From positions 88,850 through 152,849 of the forward strand of contig JAEZJG010000016.1 of the NCBI GenBank assembly GCA_023415795.1: 64,000 nucleotides of DNA, written 5' to 3'. Below the pieces are notes generated by a model. That model saw only the letters and a list, made by a program, of their open reading frames with translations, was not told the DNA's origin and made no database searches. The stretch is from Bacillota bacterium. GTDB lineage: Bacteria; Bacillota; Clostridia; Christensenellales; SZUA-584. A program made the position numbers and the translations under genes. Of this stretch, positions 27,455-36,812 are shown in pieces. Position 1 is the stretch's first letter. Every line of letters starts with the position of its first letter.

Positions 27455-29152
27455 TTGGCAGCTAAACGCAAATACCTTGGCGAAATGCTGATCGACGTGG
27501 GTATAATCACGCGGAGCCAGCTGGAAGAGTGCCTCATTCTGCAAAAGAAAACGGGTGATCGCCTCGGTAAGGTTATTAAAAGCAAAGGATATGTCACGGA
27601 ACGCCAGCTGATGGAAGTCATGGAGTTTCAGCTTGGCATACCCTTTATCAACCTTGATACCCTTAACCTGACCCACGCGCTGTCCAAATATATCCCCGTG
27701 TCGCTGGCACGCAAGCACAGGATGGTGCCCGTGAAGGCGGACGGTCACAAGCTGTTTATCGCTATGGACGATCCGGTAGACTTCAGCGCGCTGGAAGACG
27801 CGCGTGTGGTCTCCGGTCTCGATATTTATCCCATGCTGTCCACAGAACATGCTGTCGAGACGGCCATCACCCGAATTTACGGCAACGAGCACGCCGAAAC
27901 AGCCATCAAAGAGCTGGCTGCCGAAAACATCGTCGAGCAGAAGCTGGTAGACGATGGTCACTCCACCGACATTTCCAACGCCCCTATCGTGCGGCTTGTC
28001 AGCTCACTGTTTGAGCAGGCTGCCAAGGCAAAGGCCAGCGACATTCATGTGGAGCCGGGTGAAAAGGATGTCCGCGTTCGCATGAGAATAGACGGTCAGC
28101 TGATTCCGGTGCTGACGATACCCAAGCTGGCGCAGTCCGCCGTCATCACGCGGCTCAAAATCATCGGCAATATGGATATTGCGGAAAAGCGGCTGCCGCA
28201 GGACGGGCGTTACAAGCTGACGCACAACGGCAACGATATAGACGTGCGTATCTCTTCCCTCCCCACCGTGCACGGCGAGAAGGTGGTTATGCGTCTGCTG
28301 GACAAGCAGAACTTCCTTATCAGCAAGGAGAAGCTGGGCTTTTCCGCCGCGAACTCCGTCAAGTTTGACGCGCTGCTCAAGAACCCGCACGGCATCATAT
28401 TGGTGACGGGGCCCACCGGCAGCGGTAAATCGACCACGCTGTACGCCATGCTAAGCGAGCTCAACAGCACATCGAAAAACATCATCACCGTGGAAGACCC
28501 GGTGGAATATACAATGGCAGGCATTAATCAGGTGCAGGTGAACACCAAAGCGGGCTTGACCTTTGCGACTGGCTTGCGCTCCATACTGCGTCAAGACCCG
28601 GATATCGTGATGATCGGCGAAATACGCGATCAGGACACCGTCTCTATCGCGATACGCGCCGCTATCACCGGTCACCTCGTGCTGTCTACCATACACACCA
28701 ACGACGCGCCCGGCACCATCACACGCCTCACCGACATGGGCATACCGCCTTATATGCTGGCGGCTTCATTGGTGGGCATTATGGCGCAGCGGCTTGTGAA
28801 AAAGGTGTGCCCCTATTGCAAGACGCAGTATAATCCCAGCCGCTTCGAGCTGTCTGCCGCGGGTTTGCCCGCCAACTACAGCAAGCCGGTGTATTACGGC
28901 AAGGGCTGCTCCTACTGCAACAATTCGGGCTACAGAGGGCGCGTTGCCGTACACGAAATACTGGTGGTGGATCGCGAGGTGCGTGATATGATTACCAAGG
29001 GCACCTCCATTGATACGATTCGTGATTATGCCTCAAAACAGCAGAACATGGGCAGTCTGGCGCGCGAATGCATCGTTCTCATGGAAAAAGGCGAAACGAC
29101 AATACAAGAGGTAATCAGCACAGCTTACACCTACAAAGGAGAGGGCGAGTGA
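27455..29152 (+). CDS. pilB: Type IV pilus assembly ATPase PilB (GspE family)
   Basis: 565 residues from TTG 27455 after AGGGCGG. The N-terminal domain (LGEMLIDVGIITRSQLEECL) is of the MshEN type, which in some homologues binds c-di-GMP. Walker A GPTGSGKST is near 319-327, then the Asp/His boxes and Walker B GEIRD. A tetracysteine zinc motif is CPYC near 451 with CSYC near 485. It drives pilus extension. pilT starts within its stop codon. Confidence 0.96.
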   Translation: MAAKRKYLGEMLIDVGIITRSQLEECLILQKKTGDRLGKVIKSKGYVTERQLMEVMEFQLGIPFINLDTLNLTHALSKYIPVSLARKHRMVPVKADGHKLFIAMDDPVDFSALEDARVVSGLDIYPMLSTEHAVETAITRIYGNEHAETAIKELAAENIVEQKLVDDGHSTDISNAPIVRLVSSLFEQAAKAKASDIHVEPGEKDVRVRMRIDGQLIPVLTIPKLAQSAVITRLKIIGNMDIAEKRLPQDGRYKLTHNGNDIDVRISSLPTVHGEKVVMRLLDKQNFLISKEKLGFSAANSVKFDALLKNPHGIILVTGPTGSGKSTTLYAMLSELNSTSKNIITVEDPVEYTMAGINQVQVNTKAGLTFATGLRSILRQDPDIVMIGEIRDQDTVSIAIRAAITGHLVLSTIHTNDAPGTITRLTDMGIPPYMLAASLVGIMAQRLVKKVCPYCKTQYNPSRFELSAAGLPANYSKPVYYGKGCSYCNNSGYRGRVAVHEILVVDREVRDMITKGTSIDTIRDYASKQQNMGSLARECIVLMEKGETTIQEVISTAYTYKGEGE

Positions 29153-30198
29153 ATATCCACGAGCTGATGGAAGCCGCAGCCGGCAACGAGGCCTCCGACC
29201 TGCATATTACCGTCGGGCTTCCCCCCATGAACAGGGTGGGCAACGAGCTTGTTCCGTTGTTCGGTGAAAAGCTGACGCCCGATATGACCAAACAATTCGC
29301 GATGGACATCATGAACAAAAACCAGTGGGAAACCTTCATGACGTACGGCGAGATCGATTTTTCGCTGTCCATACCCGGCAAGTATCGCTATCGCATCAAT
29401 GTGTTTCGTCAGCGGCAGAGCATTGCGCTTGCCATGCGCCTCATCAACTACAATCCGCCGGATATCAATAAGCTTGGACTGCCGCCCGTCGTGAACAGTC
29501 TGTGCAGCTTAAACCGGGGGCTGATATTGGTGACAGGACCGACAGGCAGCGGTAAATCCACAACGCTGGCCTCGATGATAGACCTCATCAATTCCACACG
29601 CACCAAGCATGTGCTGACGCTGGAAGACCCGATAGAGTATCTGCACAAGCACAAGAAGAGCATCGTCAATCAGCGCGAGATCGGCGTGGACTCCACCGAC
29701 TATGCGCGGGCGCTACGCTCTGCGCTGCGTCAGGATCCCGACATCATACTGATCGGCGAGATGCGCGACCTTGAGACCATCGGCATCGCGCTGACGGCTG
29801 CCGAAACGGGGCATCTGGTGCTGTCCACGCTGCACACCACCGGCGCGGCTCAAACCATAGACCGCATCATCGATGTGTTTCCGCCGCATCAGCAGCAGCA
29901 GATTCGCATGCAGCTTTCCATGACGCTGATGGCGGTGGTCTCTCAGCAGCTTGTGCTGAGCATTGACGGCCGGACACGCGTGGCGGCTGTGGAAACAATG
30001 CTGGCAACCTCGGCCATACGCAATCTGATCCGCGAGAACAAAGCCCACCAGATTGCCGCCGCAATGCAGTCGTCCACCAACGCCGGCAATCAGCTGATGG
30101 ACAACTCTCTGGCGTATCTTTACCGCGCCGGGAAGATATCCCGCGAGGCGGCGCTGACGTACTGCATCGACCGCAATTTTATATCGACCATGCTTTAA
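29149..30198 (+). CDS. pilT: Type IV pilus retraction ATPase PilT
   Basis: 349 residues from GTG 29149, which overlaps the pilB stop by four bases (GTGA) with AAGGAG just before. Core motifs: ASDLHITVGLPP near the N-terminus, Walker A GPTGSGKSTT near 130, GEMRDLET (Walker B) and AIRNLIRENKAHQI, the C-terminal PilT signature AIRNLIRExK. It powers retraction, so this small pilus is probably dynamic. Confidence 0.96.
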   Translation: MNIHELMEAAAGNEASDLHITVGLPPMNRVGNELVPLFGEKLTPDMTKQFAMDIMNKNQWETFMTYGEIDFSLSIPGKYRYRINVFRQRQSIALAMRLINYNPPDINKLGLPPVVNSLCSLNRGLILVTGPTGSGKSTTLASMIDLINSTRTKHVLTLEDPIEYLHKHKKSIVNQREIGVDSTDYARALRSALRQDPDIILIGEMRDLETIGIALTAAETGHLVLSTLHTTGAAQTIDRIIDVFPPHQQQQIRMQLSMTLMAVVSQQLVLSIDGRTRVAAVETMLATSAIRNLIRENKAHQIAAAMQSSTNAGNQLMDNSLAYLYRAGKISREAALTYCIDRNFISTML

Positions 30199-30271
30199 AG
30201 CGACGAAGGGGTGATGACCTACGAAATATCTGTATAAGGCGGCCAACAAAGCCGGGCAGACTGTAGAGGGC

Positions 30272-31423
30272 GTGATTGAGGCGGCAGACAAAAAGTCCGT
30301 GGTTTTTGTGCTTCGGTCCAAATCGCTTTATCTATTGAGCCTGACGGAGTCCACTGCAAAAAGCTCCCCCGACCTTAACATCGGCTCCTCAATGCTGCCC
30401 AAGCGCAGGCTGGCGGTGTTCTGCACACAGTTTTCCAGCATACTGCATGCGGGCGTACCGCTGATTCAGGCGCTTGCCATATTGGAGGAGCAAGAAGAGC
30501 ACGCGCAGTTGAAGACAATACTGCAAGCTGTGGGCGAGGATCTTCAGCGCGGACGGGGGCTGTCGGAGGCGCTGTCGCTGCACGAGCGCTATCTTCCCGC
30601 CATCATGATCCGCATGATAGAAGCAGGCGAGATGAGCGGTACGCTGGACCTTGCACTTGAACGCCTTGCCACGCATTTTGACAAGGAGTACCGCATATCC
30701 AAAAAAATACGCGGCGCAATGGCTTACCCAATACTCGTTTCAATTGTTGCTCTTCTTGTCGTGATATTGATGCTGACCTTTGTTATACCGCGCTTTGTAA
30801 CCTTTTTTGAATCCGCCGGAGCAGAGTTGCCCGGCATCACCAAATTCATGCTGAACATGAGTGACTTCGTGGTTCAAAACTGGCCATATCTTCTTGTTTT
30901 CCTGCTGATCGTTATATTCGGCTTTAAGTTTTATAAGTCTACACCCGCTGGTCGGCTGGCAATTGATACCTTTAAAACAAAAGCGCCATTGGTTAAGAAA
31001 TCTGTCGCCCGCATACTGGCGGCGCGTTTCAGCCGCACGATGGCAACGCTTACCGCCACCGGCGTATCGCTCACACAGGCTTTGCGGATAACCTCCAAGG
31101 TGGTGGGCAACCGCCTGGCCGAGAACAAGCTGCTCGACATCGAGGATTCCATCAAGCAAGGCAAGTCTCTCAACGCGTCTGTGGACGCGGCAGCGCTGTT
31201 TCCCAAAATGCTGATGCACATGACCAAAATCGGCGAAGAGGCGGGTACGCTGGATCAGATGCTTTCCAAAGCGGCGGACTATTTCGAGGAGGAAGCGGAC
31301 GTTGCCATCACCCGTCTGACAACGCTGCTGCAGCCCATAATGCTCGTCATTGTGGCAGCTATCATATTGGTTGTCATGCTTTCAATACTGATGCCGATAC
31401 TGACAATGTACCAAAGCATATAG
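30272..31423 (+). CDS. pilC: Type IV pilus inner-membrane platform protein PilC (GspF family); start unclear
   Basis: 383 residues from GTG 30272. Two T2SF domains, three membrane helices (near 150-172, 205-222 and at the C-terminus). The homologous sequence clearly continues upstream of the GTG: codons from 30221 read TKYLYKAANKAGQTVEG, the usual PilC N-terminus. But there is no ATG, GTG or TTG in frame before a TGA at 30215. AAGGGGTGA at 30206-30214 is a good ribosome site for a start near 30221. Either a rare start codon is used, or a base is missing or added at 30214-30222. It is the platform with which PilB and PilT interact. Confidence 0.9.
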   Translation: MIEAADKKSVVFVLRSKSLYLLSLTESTAKSSPDLNIGSSMLPKRRLAVFCTQFSSILHAGVPLIQALAILEEQEEHAQLKTILQAVGEDLQRGRGLSEALSLHERYLPAIMIRMIEAGEMSGTLDLALERLATHFDKEYRISKKIRGAMAYPILVSIVALLVVILMLTFVIPRFVTFFESAGAELPGITKFMLNMSDFVVQNWPYLLVFLLIVIFGFKFYKSTPAGRLAIDTFKTKAPLVKKSVARILAARFSRTMATLTATGVSLTQALRITSKVVGNRLAENKLLDIEDSIKQGKSLNASVDAAALFPKMLMHMTKIGEEAGTLDQMLSKAADYFEEEADVAITRLTTLLQPIMLVIVAAIILVVMLSILMPILTMYQSI

Positions 31424-31524
31424 TTATTTAATAAATTGCAATTTTTAGTGTTTCAATCAATAAATAAGCGTTTATAAACTTGCTAAGCGCTGAAGAAGCA
31501 CCCATTTTGAAAGGAGTAACCCAT

Positions 31525-31881
31525 ATGTTCAACCTCGTTCGAAAAAATAAAAAAGGCTTTACGCTGATCGAGCTGATCGTCGTTATCGCCATTCTTGGCA
31601 TTCTTGCCGCCGTCGCCATCGTCAGCTTCAGCGGAGTTGCGAATGACGCCACCGCTAAGGTTAACGTCGCAAATGCTACAAACATGGCCACAGGAATTAA
31701 TACCTTCAACGCATTGAATCCCACCGTTAAAACATTAGAAAGCAAAGGCAGCCTCACCTATTCAGCAGTCGCAACAACTGTGGGTGCCGATCTTTGGCCT
31801 CAGGGATTAACCGCTGAAGAATATGCTGCCGCGTGGGCACTGGTCAACATCAGCAACCGAGTCGCAACCGTTACCAGATAA
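31525..31881 (+). CDS. Type IV major-pilin-like protein (prepilin)
   Basis: 118 residues from ATG 31525, nine bases after AAAGGAG. The class III prepilin leader MFNLVRKNKKG is cut before F12, followed by TLIELIVVIAILGILAAVAIV. E16 is the conserved Glu5 of the mature protein, used in filament assembly. The C-terminal part (about 75 residues) is short, with no cysteines. It is the only pilin in the cluster; the prepilin peptidase PilD and PilM/N/O are absent here. Two Ala-rich stretches (EEYAAAWALV) form the globular head. Confidence 0.92.
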   Translation: MFNLVRKNKKGFTLIELIVVIAILGILAAVAIVSFSGVANDATAKVNVANATNMATGINTFNALNPTVKTLESKGSLTYSAVATTVGADLWPQGLTAEEYAAAWALVNISNRVATVTR

Positions 31882-31925
31882 GACAGTTCATTACTTAAAA
31901 AATAACAGTCAAAGCAACGTACAAC

Positions 31926-31955
31926 AAAGCCGCGTTCCCATGGGTTCGCGGCTTT
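31926..31955. terminator. Convergent terminator between pilin and dac genes
   Basis: AAAGCCGCG (31926-31934) and CGCGGCTTT (31947-31955) form a perfect 9-bp stem between two converging genes (pilin stop 31881, carboxypeptidase stop 31969). T-rich on the plus side (TTTATGTTTG), so it can act for both strands. Confidence 0.75.
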
Positions 31956-31968
31956 ATGTTTGAATTCA

Positions 31969-33357
31969 CTATCTGATTTTGTAGCTGTAATGCGGACGCT
32001 TTCGGTTAAACCGCTTGCGCTTTCTGCGCGTCACCGTCAGCATTCGCCACACAAGCAGCCCGATGAGAATAACCGGTATGATCAGCAGGAACAGCACACC
32101 GTTGTCCTCTTTTTTCAGCTCTTCAATGTTCATCGCCGGCATCATGCTGACCGCCGTACCCCCTTGGGCATCCGGCTCTGCCCCGGCTTGCAGCACATCG
32201 CGCGAAGCAATCAAATTCCCCGTATAGATAGGCTCTCCCGTGGCTTCGCTTCTGTACACCACAGTGCCCAGCACCTCGCCTTTGAGAATGGGCGCTTGAA
32301 GCGTGCTGGTAAACACAGGCTCATCCGCGATGATCTTATCCGTCCCGTCCAATATGCCCTGCGCTAACGCCTTGTCAATGGTCTGATAGGTTCCCGGGCT
32401 TTGCGGCCCTTCAAACACCAGCAGCCCGTCGCTCTCGTCGGTGGATGCGTAGTTCTCTACCTGGGCCTTCACCGGCTCTGCGGTATCCAGCAGCTGCTGA
32501 ATGTCAATCGTCACGAAGTTGTTAAAGCCAAAATCGAACAATTGCTTCGCGGTTGACCAGCGCTCAATTCCCTCTGCGGATTTGTCATTGAAGATGAGGC
32601 AGATCAGGCTCATATTGTCCTTCGCAGCGGACGCCACCAGACAAGCGCCAGCTTGATCCGTTGAACCCGTCTTGCCGCCCGTCGCATAGGGATAATATGC
32701 ATCCTTGTCGCTGCGCATCAGAAAATTCGTGTTTTTATAGGTCTTTGACTGCCTCTTGTTGGATTGCGGCAGCGTGCACTGCTCGTTATCCACGATCTCC
32801 ATGAATGCCGGATTCTGCATGGCGTACTGCATAAGCTTGGCCATATCGGCGGCAGTCGAATAATGGTTTTCGTCGTGTTTGCCGTGCGGGCTGGTAAAGT
32901 TGGTTCCGGTCATGCCCAGCGCCTGTGCTTTGGCGTTCATCAAAGTCACAAAGCTGGCAACGTCTCCGCTCACCGTTTCCGCCACAGCTGTGGCCGCGTC
33001 GTTGCCGGAGAACATCATCATGCCAGCCAGCAGATCCCCCAAAGACACCTCTTCGCCCGTCGCCAGATCCAGCGAAGAACCGGACACACCTGCTGCCTTT
33101 TCACTGATCTTCACCTTCGTATCCAAGCTGATGCCGCTCTCCAGCGCCAGTATGCACGTCAGTATCTTGGTGGTGCTGGCCGGTTCAATGCGTTCGTCCG
33201 CATTCTTTTCCCACAAACGCGTGCCGGACTTCGCGTCGATCAGCAGCACGGCGTGTTGCTTAACCTCGCCGGAAAATTGCGGCGCGGCAAAAGCGCTTCC
33301 CGCAAAAGCGGACAATGCGAACACAAATATAACTATTGCAGTTATGATTCTTCTCAA
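31969..33357 (-). CDS. D-alanyl-D-alanine carboxypeptidase (S11, DacF-like), second of tandem pair
   Basis: 462 residues with a signal peptide ending SAFA-AP. The penicillin-binding active-site motifs are STTK (nucleophile Ser), SGND (SxN) and KTGS. A C-terminal PBP5-like domain is followed by a membrane anchor (LLIIPVILIGLLVW) and a basic tail (RRKRKRFNRKR). It trims the last D-Ala from peptidoglycan stem peptides. It is about 35-40 percent similar by eye to the next gene, so the pair arose by duplication. In Clostridia dacF-like genes are often tied to sporulation; no spo genes are seen here. Confidence 0.95.
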   Translation of the reverse strand: MRRIITAIVIFVFALSAFAGSAFAAPQFSGEVKQHAVLLIDAKSGTRLWEKNADERIEPASTTKILTCILALESGISLDTKVKISEKAAGVSGSSLDLATGEEVSLGDLLAGMMMFSGNDAATAVAETVSGDVASFVTLMNAKAQALGMTGTNFTSPHGKHDENHYSTAADMAKLMQYAMQNPAFMEIVDNEQCTLPQSNKRQSKTYKNTNFLMRSDKDAYYPYATGGKTGSTDQAGACLVASAAKDNMSLICLIFNDKSAEGIERWSTAKQLFDFGFNNFVTIDIQQLLDTAEPVKAQVENYASTDESDGLLVFEGPQSPGTYQTIDKALAQGILDGTDKIIADEPVFTSTLQAPILKGEVLGTVVYRSEATGEPIYTGNLIASRDVLQAGAEPDAQGGTAVSMMPAMNIEELKKEDNGVLFLLIIPVILIGLLVWRMLTVTRRKRKRFNRKRPHYSYKIR

Positions 33358-33445
33358 ATCCGATTACATCTCCCACTATTGGCTTGCCCGCAGGCCTAGT
33401 TTACAACAGTATATCACAATTGGTACAAAAAGTATATTGCGTTTA

Positions 33446-34825
33446 TTAACGGCGAACGGTTCGCCTTCTGACAGCCTTACGGCGGCGCGCATAGCGGCGG
33501 CGCTTGCGCCCAATACCCATCACAACCAGTATCACCAGCATGATAAGCAGCACCGCACCCACGCCAATCAGTATCCAGCCGATTAGACCGATGCTGTCAC
33601 CCTTTGGCGAGGCAGGCTTGTCCGTACCCGCTGTCACGCTTGCACTTGGCGATGGCTCTGCCGTCTCGCTGCCCGCCAGCGCTACATCTGCCGATGCCAC
33701 CAGATTGCCCTGAAAAACCTGCTCGCCCGCATCGGTGAGGTAATTGATGACGCCCACCGGATCGCCCGCCTTCAGCGGAGCCTGAAGCGCATCCCCGCTG
33801 TTTAGCACGACCTGCGTTTTCAGCCCCGCAGCCACCTTGTCGGCCAGCGCCTTATCCAGTGTCTGGAAGGGTTTGCCGGTGTTCACGATGTTCAGCTGCA
33901 AGGTCTCGCTGCCGGAACCCGCTCCCTGTACATTCGCTACAACAGGGTCGGTACCGTCGATGATGGACTGCACATCCACAGTCTTGTAGTTGTCAAATCC
34001 GTATTCGAACAGCTTCTTGCTCAGCGGCCAGCGTTCACTGCCGTTATACTCGTCCTTAAACACCAGGCAGATCAGGTTCATGCCGTCCTTGCTGGCAGAG
34101 GATACGAGGCAATCGCCCGCAGCCGGGGTGGAACCGGTCTTGATGCCCGTGGCGTACTTATAGTAATATTCGTTGTCGGAAAGCAGCAGCTTATTGGTGT
34201 TGGCAACCACCCATTTTTCGCTGTGCTTGTTATCGGCAGGCATGGTGTAGCTGTCTTGGCTGACAATACGCGCAAAATCCTCGTTCTGCATGGCGTAAAG
34301 CGTTAGCAAAGACATATCGCGCGCCGTTGTGTGGTGGTTGTCCACATGCATGCCGTGAGAAACCACGAAGTTTGTGCCGGTCATCCCCAGCTCAGCCGCC
34401 TTTTGGTTCATCAGCTCAGCAAAGCCCTCTTCAGAGCCGCCAAGCGTCTCCGCCACAGCCACCGCTGCGTCGTTGCCGGATGCCAGCATCATGCCGTTGA
34501 TAAGATCCTTGAAGACGACCTCTTCACCTTTTGAGACATGCAGCAGCGATCCGCCCTGCTTCGCCGCGTTGGCCGACACTGTCACAACGCTTTCCATGTC
34601 GCCCTTTTCCAGCGCAAGCAGCAGCGTCATAATTTTGGTGGTGCTCGCCGGTTCAATGGTCTCATCGGCATTCTTCTCATATAACACATCGCCCGAGGTT
34701 GCATCCAGCAGCATCACCGCATACGGCCCCACTTCGCCGTCGTAAGCGGGCGCCGCCAGCGCGGTGCTCAGAAACATCGTCAGTACCATCAATACAGCAA
34801 AACATAAAGCTGTGACTTTTTTCAA
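33446..34825 (-). CDS. D-alanyl-D-alanine carboxypeptidase (S11, DacF-like), first of tandem pair
   Basis: 459 residues, signal peptide ending ALAA-PAYDGE. Motifs STTK, SGND and ATGIKTGSTP as in S11 D,D-carboxypeptidases. The C-terminal PBP5-like domain precedes one membrane helix (IGWILIGVGAVLLIMLVILVV) and a strongly basic tail (RRRYARRRKAVRRR). Compared with its neighbour, KTG is preceded by GI rather than GG, and a short Ser/Pro-rich linker (PSPSASVTAG) lies before the helix. A promoter is seen at 34861-34889. The gene is transcribed toward its paralog, 88 bases apart. Confidence 0.95.
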   Translation of the reverse strand: MKKVTALCFAVLMVLTMFLSTALAAPAYDGEVGPYAVMLLDATSGDVLYEKNADETIEPASTTKIMTLLLALEKGDMESVVTVSANAAKQGGSLLHVSKGEEVVFKDLINGMMLASGNDAAVAVAETLGGSEEGFAELMNQKAAELGMTGTNFVVSHGMHVDNHHTTARDMSLLTLYAMQNEDFARIVSQDSYTMPADNKHSEKWVVANTNKLLLSDNEYYYKYATGIKTGSTPAAGDCLVSSASKDGMNLICLVFKDEYNGSERWPLSKKLFEYGFDNYKTVDVQSIIDGTDPVVANVQGAGSGSETLQLNIVNTGKPFQTLDKALADKVAAGLKTQVVLNSGDALQAPLKAGDPVGVINYLTDAGEQVFQGNLVASADVALAGSETAEPSPSASVTAGTDKPASPKGDSIGLIGWILIGVGAVLLIMLVILVVMGIGRKRRRYARRRKAVRRRTVRR

Positions 34826-34860
34826 AATCCCGTAGCTCCTTTTTCACATAATCAAATGCT

Positions 34861-34889
34861 AGTATAACAGCAAAAGGAGCATTTGTGAA
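34861..34889 (-). promoter_or_regulatory. Promoter of the tandem D,D-carboxypeptidase genes
   Basis: TTCACA (34889-34884) and TATACT (34866-34861) on the minus strand with a 17-base spacer, followed by a short leader and GGAGC before the ATG of the first carboxypeptidase. Confidence 0.6.
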
Positions 34890-35002
34890 TGACAATATCA
34901 TCGTGAACGCATTATGAATGTAAACATTTCTGGCTTAAATATATAAATATTACCATAACGCTCATAATTGCTGGCGTTTTTTCATGCTCAGAACAAATGC
35001 GC

Positions 35003-35031
35003 TTTTCAAACCTTGTAGGGGCATGTATAAT
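35003..35031 (+). promoter_or_regulatory. Likely promoter of the HAD-hprK-ROK operon
   Basis: A perfect TATAAT at 35026-35031 with TTTTCA at 35003-35008 and a 17-base spacer. The weak -35 lowers confidence. It lies 40 bases before the ATG of the phosphatase gene. Confidence 0.45.
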
Positions 35032-35070
35032 AGTCGCAAATACGGTTTTAATTTTGCATCTGGAGGAAAA

Positions 35071-35892
35071 ATGGCATATAAGCTGATTGCGATTGATGTT
35101 GACGATACCCTGCTGACGGACAAGCTGACCATCCCAGAACGGGTGAGCAAGGCCATACGCAAGGCAATCGACAAAGGTGTTTATGTTGTGCTGTGCACCG
35201 GGCGTACGATTAAGGGAACGCAGCGTTTTTACGACGAGCTGAAGCTGGACACGTTGTGCATCACGGCGGGCGGCGCAGAGGTGTATGACGCAGCTGGAAA
35301 TATACTGTTTTCGCGCGGCGTAGACCCGGCGCTCGTCAAGCAGATACTTGAATATGCAGAGCAGCAGAATATTCACGCTCAGGTTTACATCGGGGGCGAG
35401 CTGGTGTTCAGCAAAAGAACCAGCTACGGCGAGCTGTACGAAAGCTCATACGGACATCCCGGCATTGTGGAGCCAAACCTGCTCAAGCTGCCGCAGATCA
35501 TCACCCCCAAGGTGCTGTTCGTGATGGACGAAGACCGTGTTGCGGGCGTGAAAAAGGATGCGGAGCAGCGGTTTCCCACACTGACGATCAAGCAGTCGAA
35601 GCCGATATACATAGAATTTGCGCACCCCAGCGTCAACAAGGGCGAGGCGCTCGCCTTTGTTGCCAGCCACTACGGTATCGACAGCCGCGACGTCATCGCC
35701 GTGGGCGATACGGACATCGATGTGCCGATGCTGGAGTATGCCGGGCTGGGTGTCGCCATGGCCAATGCCATGCCGCATGTTCAGGCAGCTGCGGATGTCA
35801 TCTGCCCTTCCAACGAAGAGGGCGGCGTCGCAGATGTCATCGAACAATATATACTGGAGGAAGTCAATGAAAGTGAAGCTCAAATTCGATGA
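35071..35892 (+). CDS. Cof-type HAD-superfamily sugar-phosphate phosphatase
   Basis: 273 residues from ATG 35071 (TGGAGG seven bases upstream). Motif I AIDVDDTLL with nucleophile D9 and acid D11, motif II CTGR, and motif IV VGDTDIDVPML. The cap domain is of the Cof/YwpJ type. Such enzymes dephosphorylate sugar phosphates or cofactor intermediates; the substrate cannot be told from sequence. It overlaps hprK by 26 bases, so the phosphatase and the HPr kinase are tightly coupled. Confidence 0.92.
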   Translation: MAYKLIAIDVDDTLLTDKLTIPERVSKAIRKAIDKGVYVVLCTGRTIKGTQRFYDELKLDTLCITAGGAEVYDAAGNILFSRGVDPALVKQILEYAEQQNIHAQVYIGGELVFSKRTSYGELYESSYGHPGIVEPNLLKLPQIITPKVLFVMDEDRVAGVKKDAEQRFPTLTIKQSKPIYIEFAHPSVNKGEALAFVASHYGIDSRDVIAVGDTDIDVPMLEYAGLGVAMANAMPHVQAAADVICPSNEEGGVADVIEQYILEEVNESEAQIR

Positions 35893-36808
35893 TCTTGTCA
35901 AAGACTTAAACCTGAGCGTCGTCTATCGGGGCGATGTGCAGCATCTGGAAATCAACACATCAGACCTCAATCGTCCCGGCTTGCAGATGGCGGGCTTCTT
36001 CGAATACTTCGCCGTGAACCGGCTGCAGCTCTTTGGCATGGTGGAAATGACTTATCTTCAAAACCTTGATCCGGAGCTCAAGCGTGAGCGGCTGGAAAAG
36101 TATTTCGCCAGTCTGGTTCCCTGCGTACTGATCGGGCGCAACCTGACCCCGCCGCCCGAAATGATAGAGGCCGCGAAGAAGTATAACACGCCAATACTGA
36201 TGTCCGGACTCACCACCACCAAGCTGTCGCACAAAACCACAGTATACCTTGACAGAGTGCTTGCGCCCAGCATCTCGCGCCACGCGGGGCTGATGGACGT
36301 ATACGGCGTGGGCATACTGCTAATGGGCGATTCGGGCGTCGGCAAAAGCGAAACCGCATTGGAGCTTGTCAAGAGGAATCACCGTCTGGTCGCCGACGAC
36401 GTGGTAGAGATCGTGAAGCTTTCGGACAACCAGCTCATCGGTCAGTCGCCGGAGGTTATCCGCCACATGATGGAGATACGCGGGCTTGGCATCATCGATG
36501 TGCGTACGCTGTACGGCATCGGCGCGGTGCTGGTCGAGAAATCCATTGAGCTGGCGGTGAATCTGGAGCTGGGAGACCCGATGAACATCGATCGTCTGGG
36601 TTTGTCCGACGAATACATCACGCTGCTGGGCGTTAAGGTTCCCATCATCACAATACCTGTGCGCCCCGGCCGCAACCTTGCCATAATCATCGAAGTGGCC
36701 GCGATGAACTATCGCCTCAAATGCATGGGGCACATCACCGCAGAGCAGCTGGACAGCAAGCTGCTGGAGATCATCGCACCCGGGAGCACTTGCGCGAAAG
36801 GAGAATAA
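35867..36808 (+). CDS. hprK: HPr kinase/phosphorylase
   Basis: 313 residues from ATG 35867, six bases after GGAGG. Walker A GDSGVGKS at 154-161, catalytic H139, and the HprK signature MEIRGLGIIDVR. It phosphorylates HPr on Ser46 to set carbon catabolite repression and reverses the reaction in phosphate. ptsH, ptsI and lgt, its frequent partners, are not in the window. It is embedded between a HAD phosphatase and a ROK kinase, so all three probably handle sugar-phosphate status. Confidence 0.97.
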   Translation: MKVKLKFDDLVKDLNLSVVYRGDVQHLEINTSDLNRPGLQMAGFFEYFAVNRLQLFGMVEMTYLQNLDPELKRERLEKYFASLVPCVLIGRNLTPPPEMIEAAKKYNTPILMSGLTTTKLSHKTTVYLDRVLAPSISRHAGLMDVYGVGILLMGDSGVGKSETALELVKRNHRLVADDVVEIVKLSDNQLIGQSPEVIRHMMEIRGLGIIDVRTLYGIGAVLVEKSIELAVNLELGDPMNIDRLGLSDEYITLLGVKVPIITIPVRPGRNLAIIIEVAAMNYRLKCMGHITAEQLDSKLLEIIAPGSTCAKGE

Positions 36809-36812
36809 CAAC

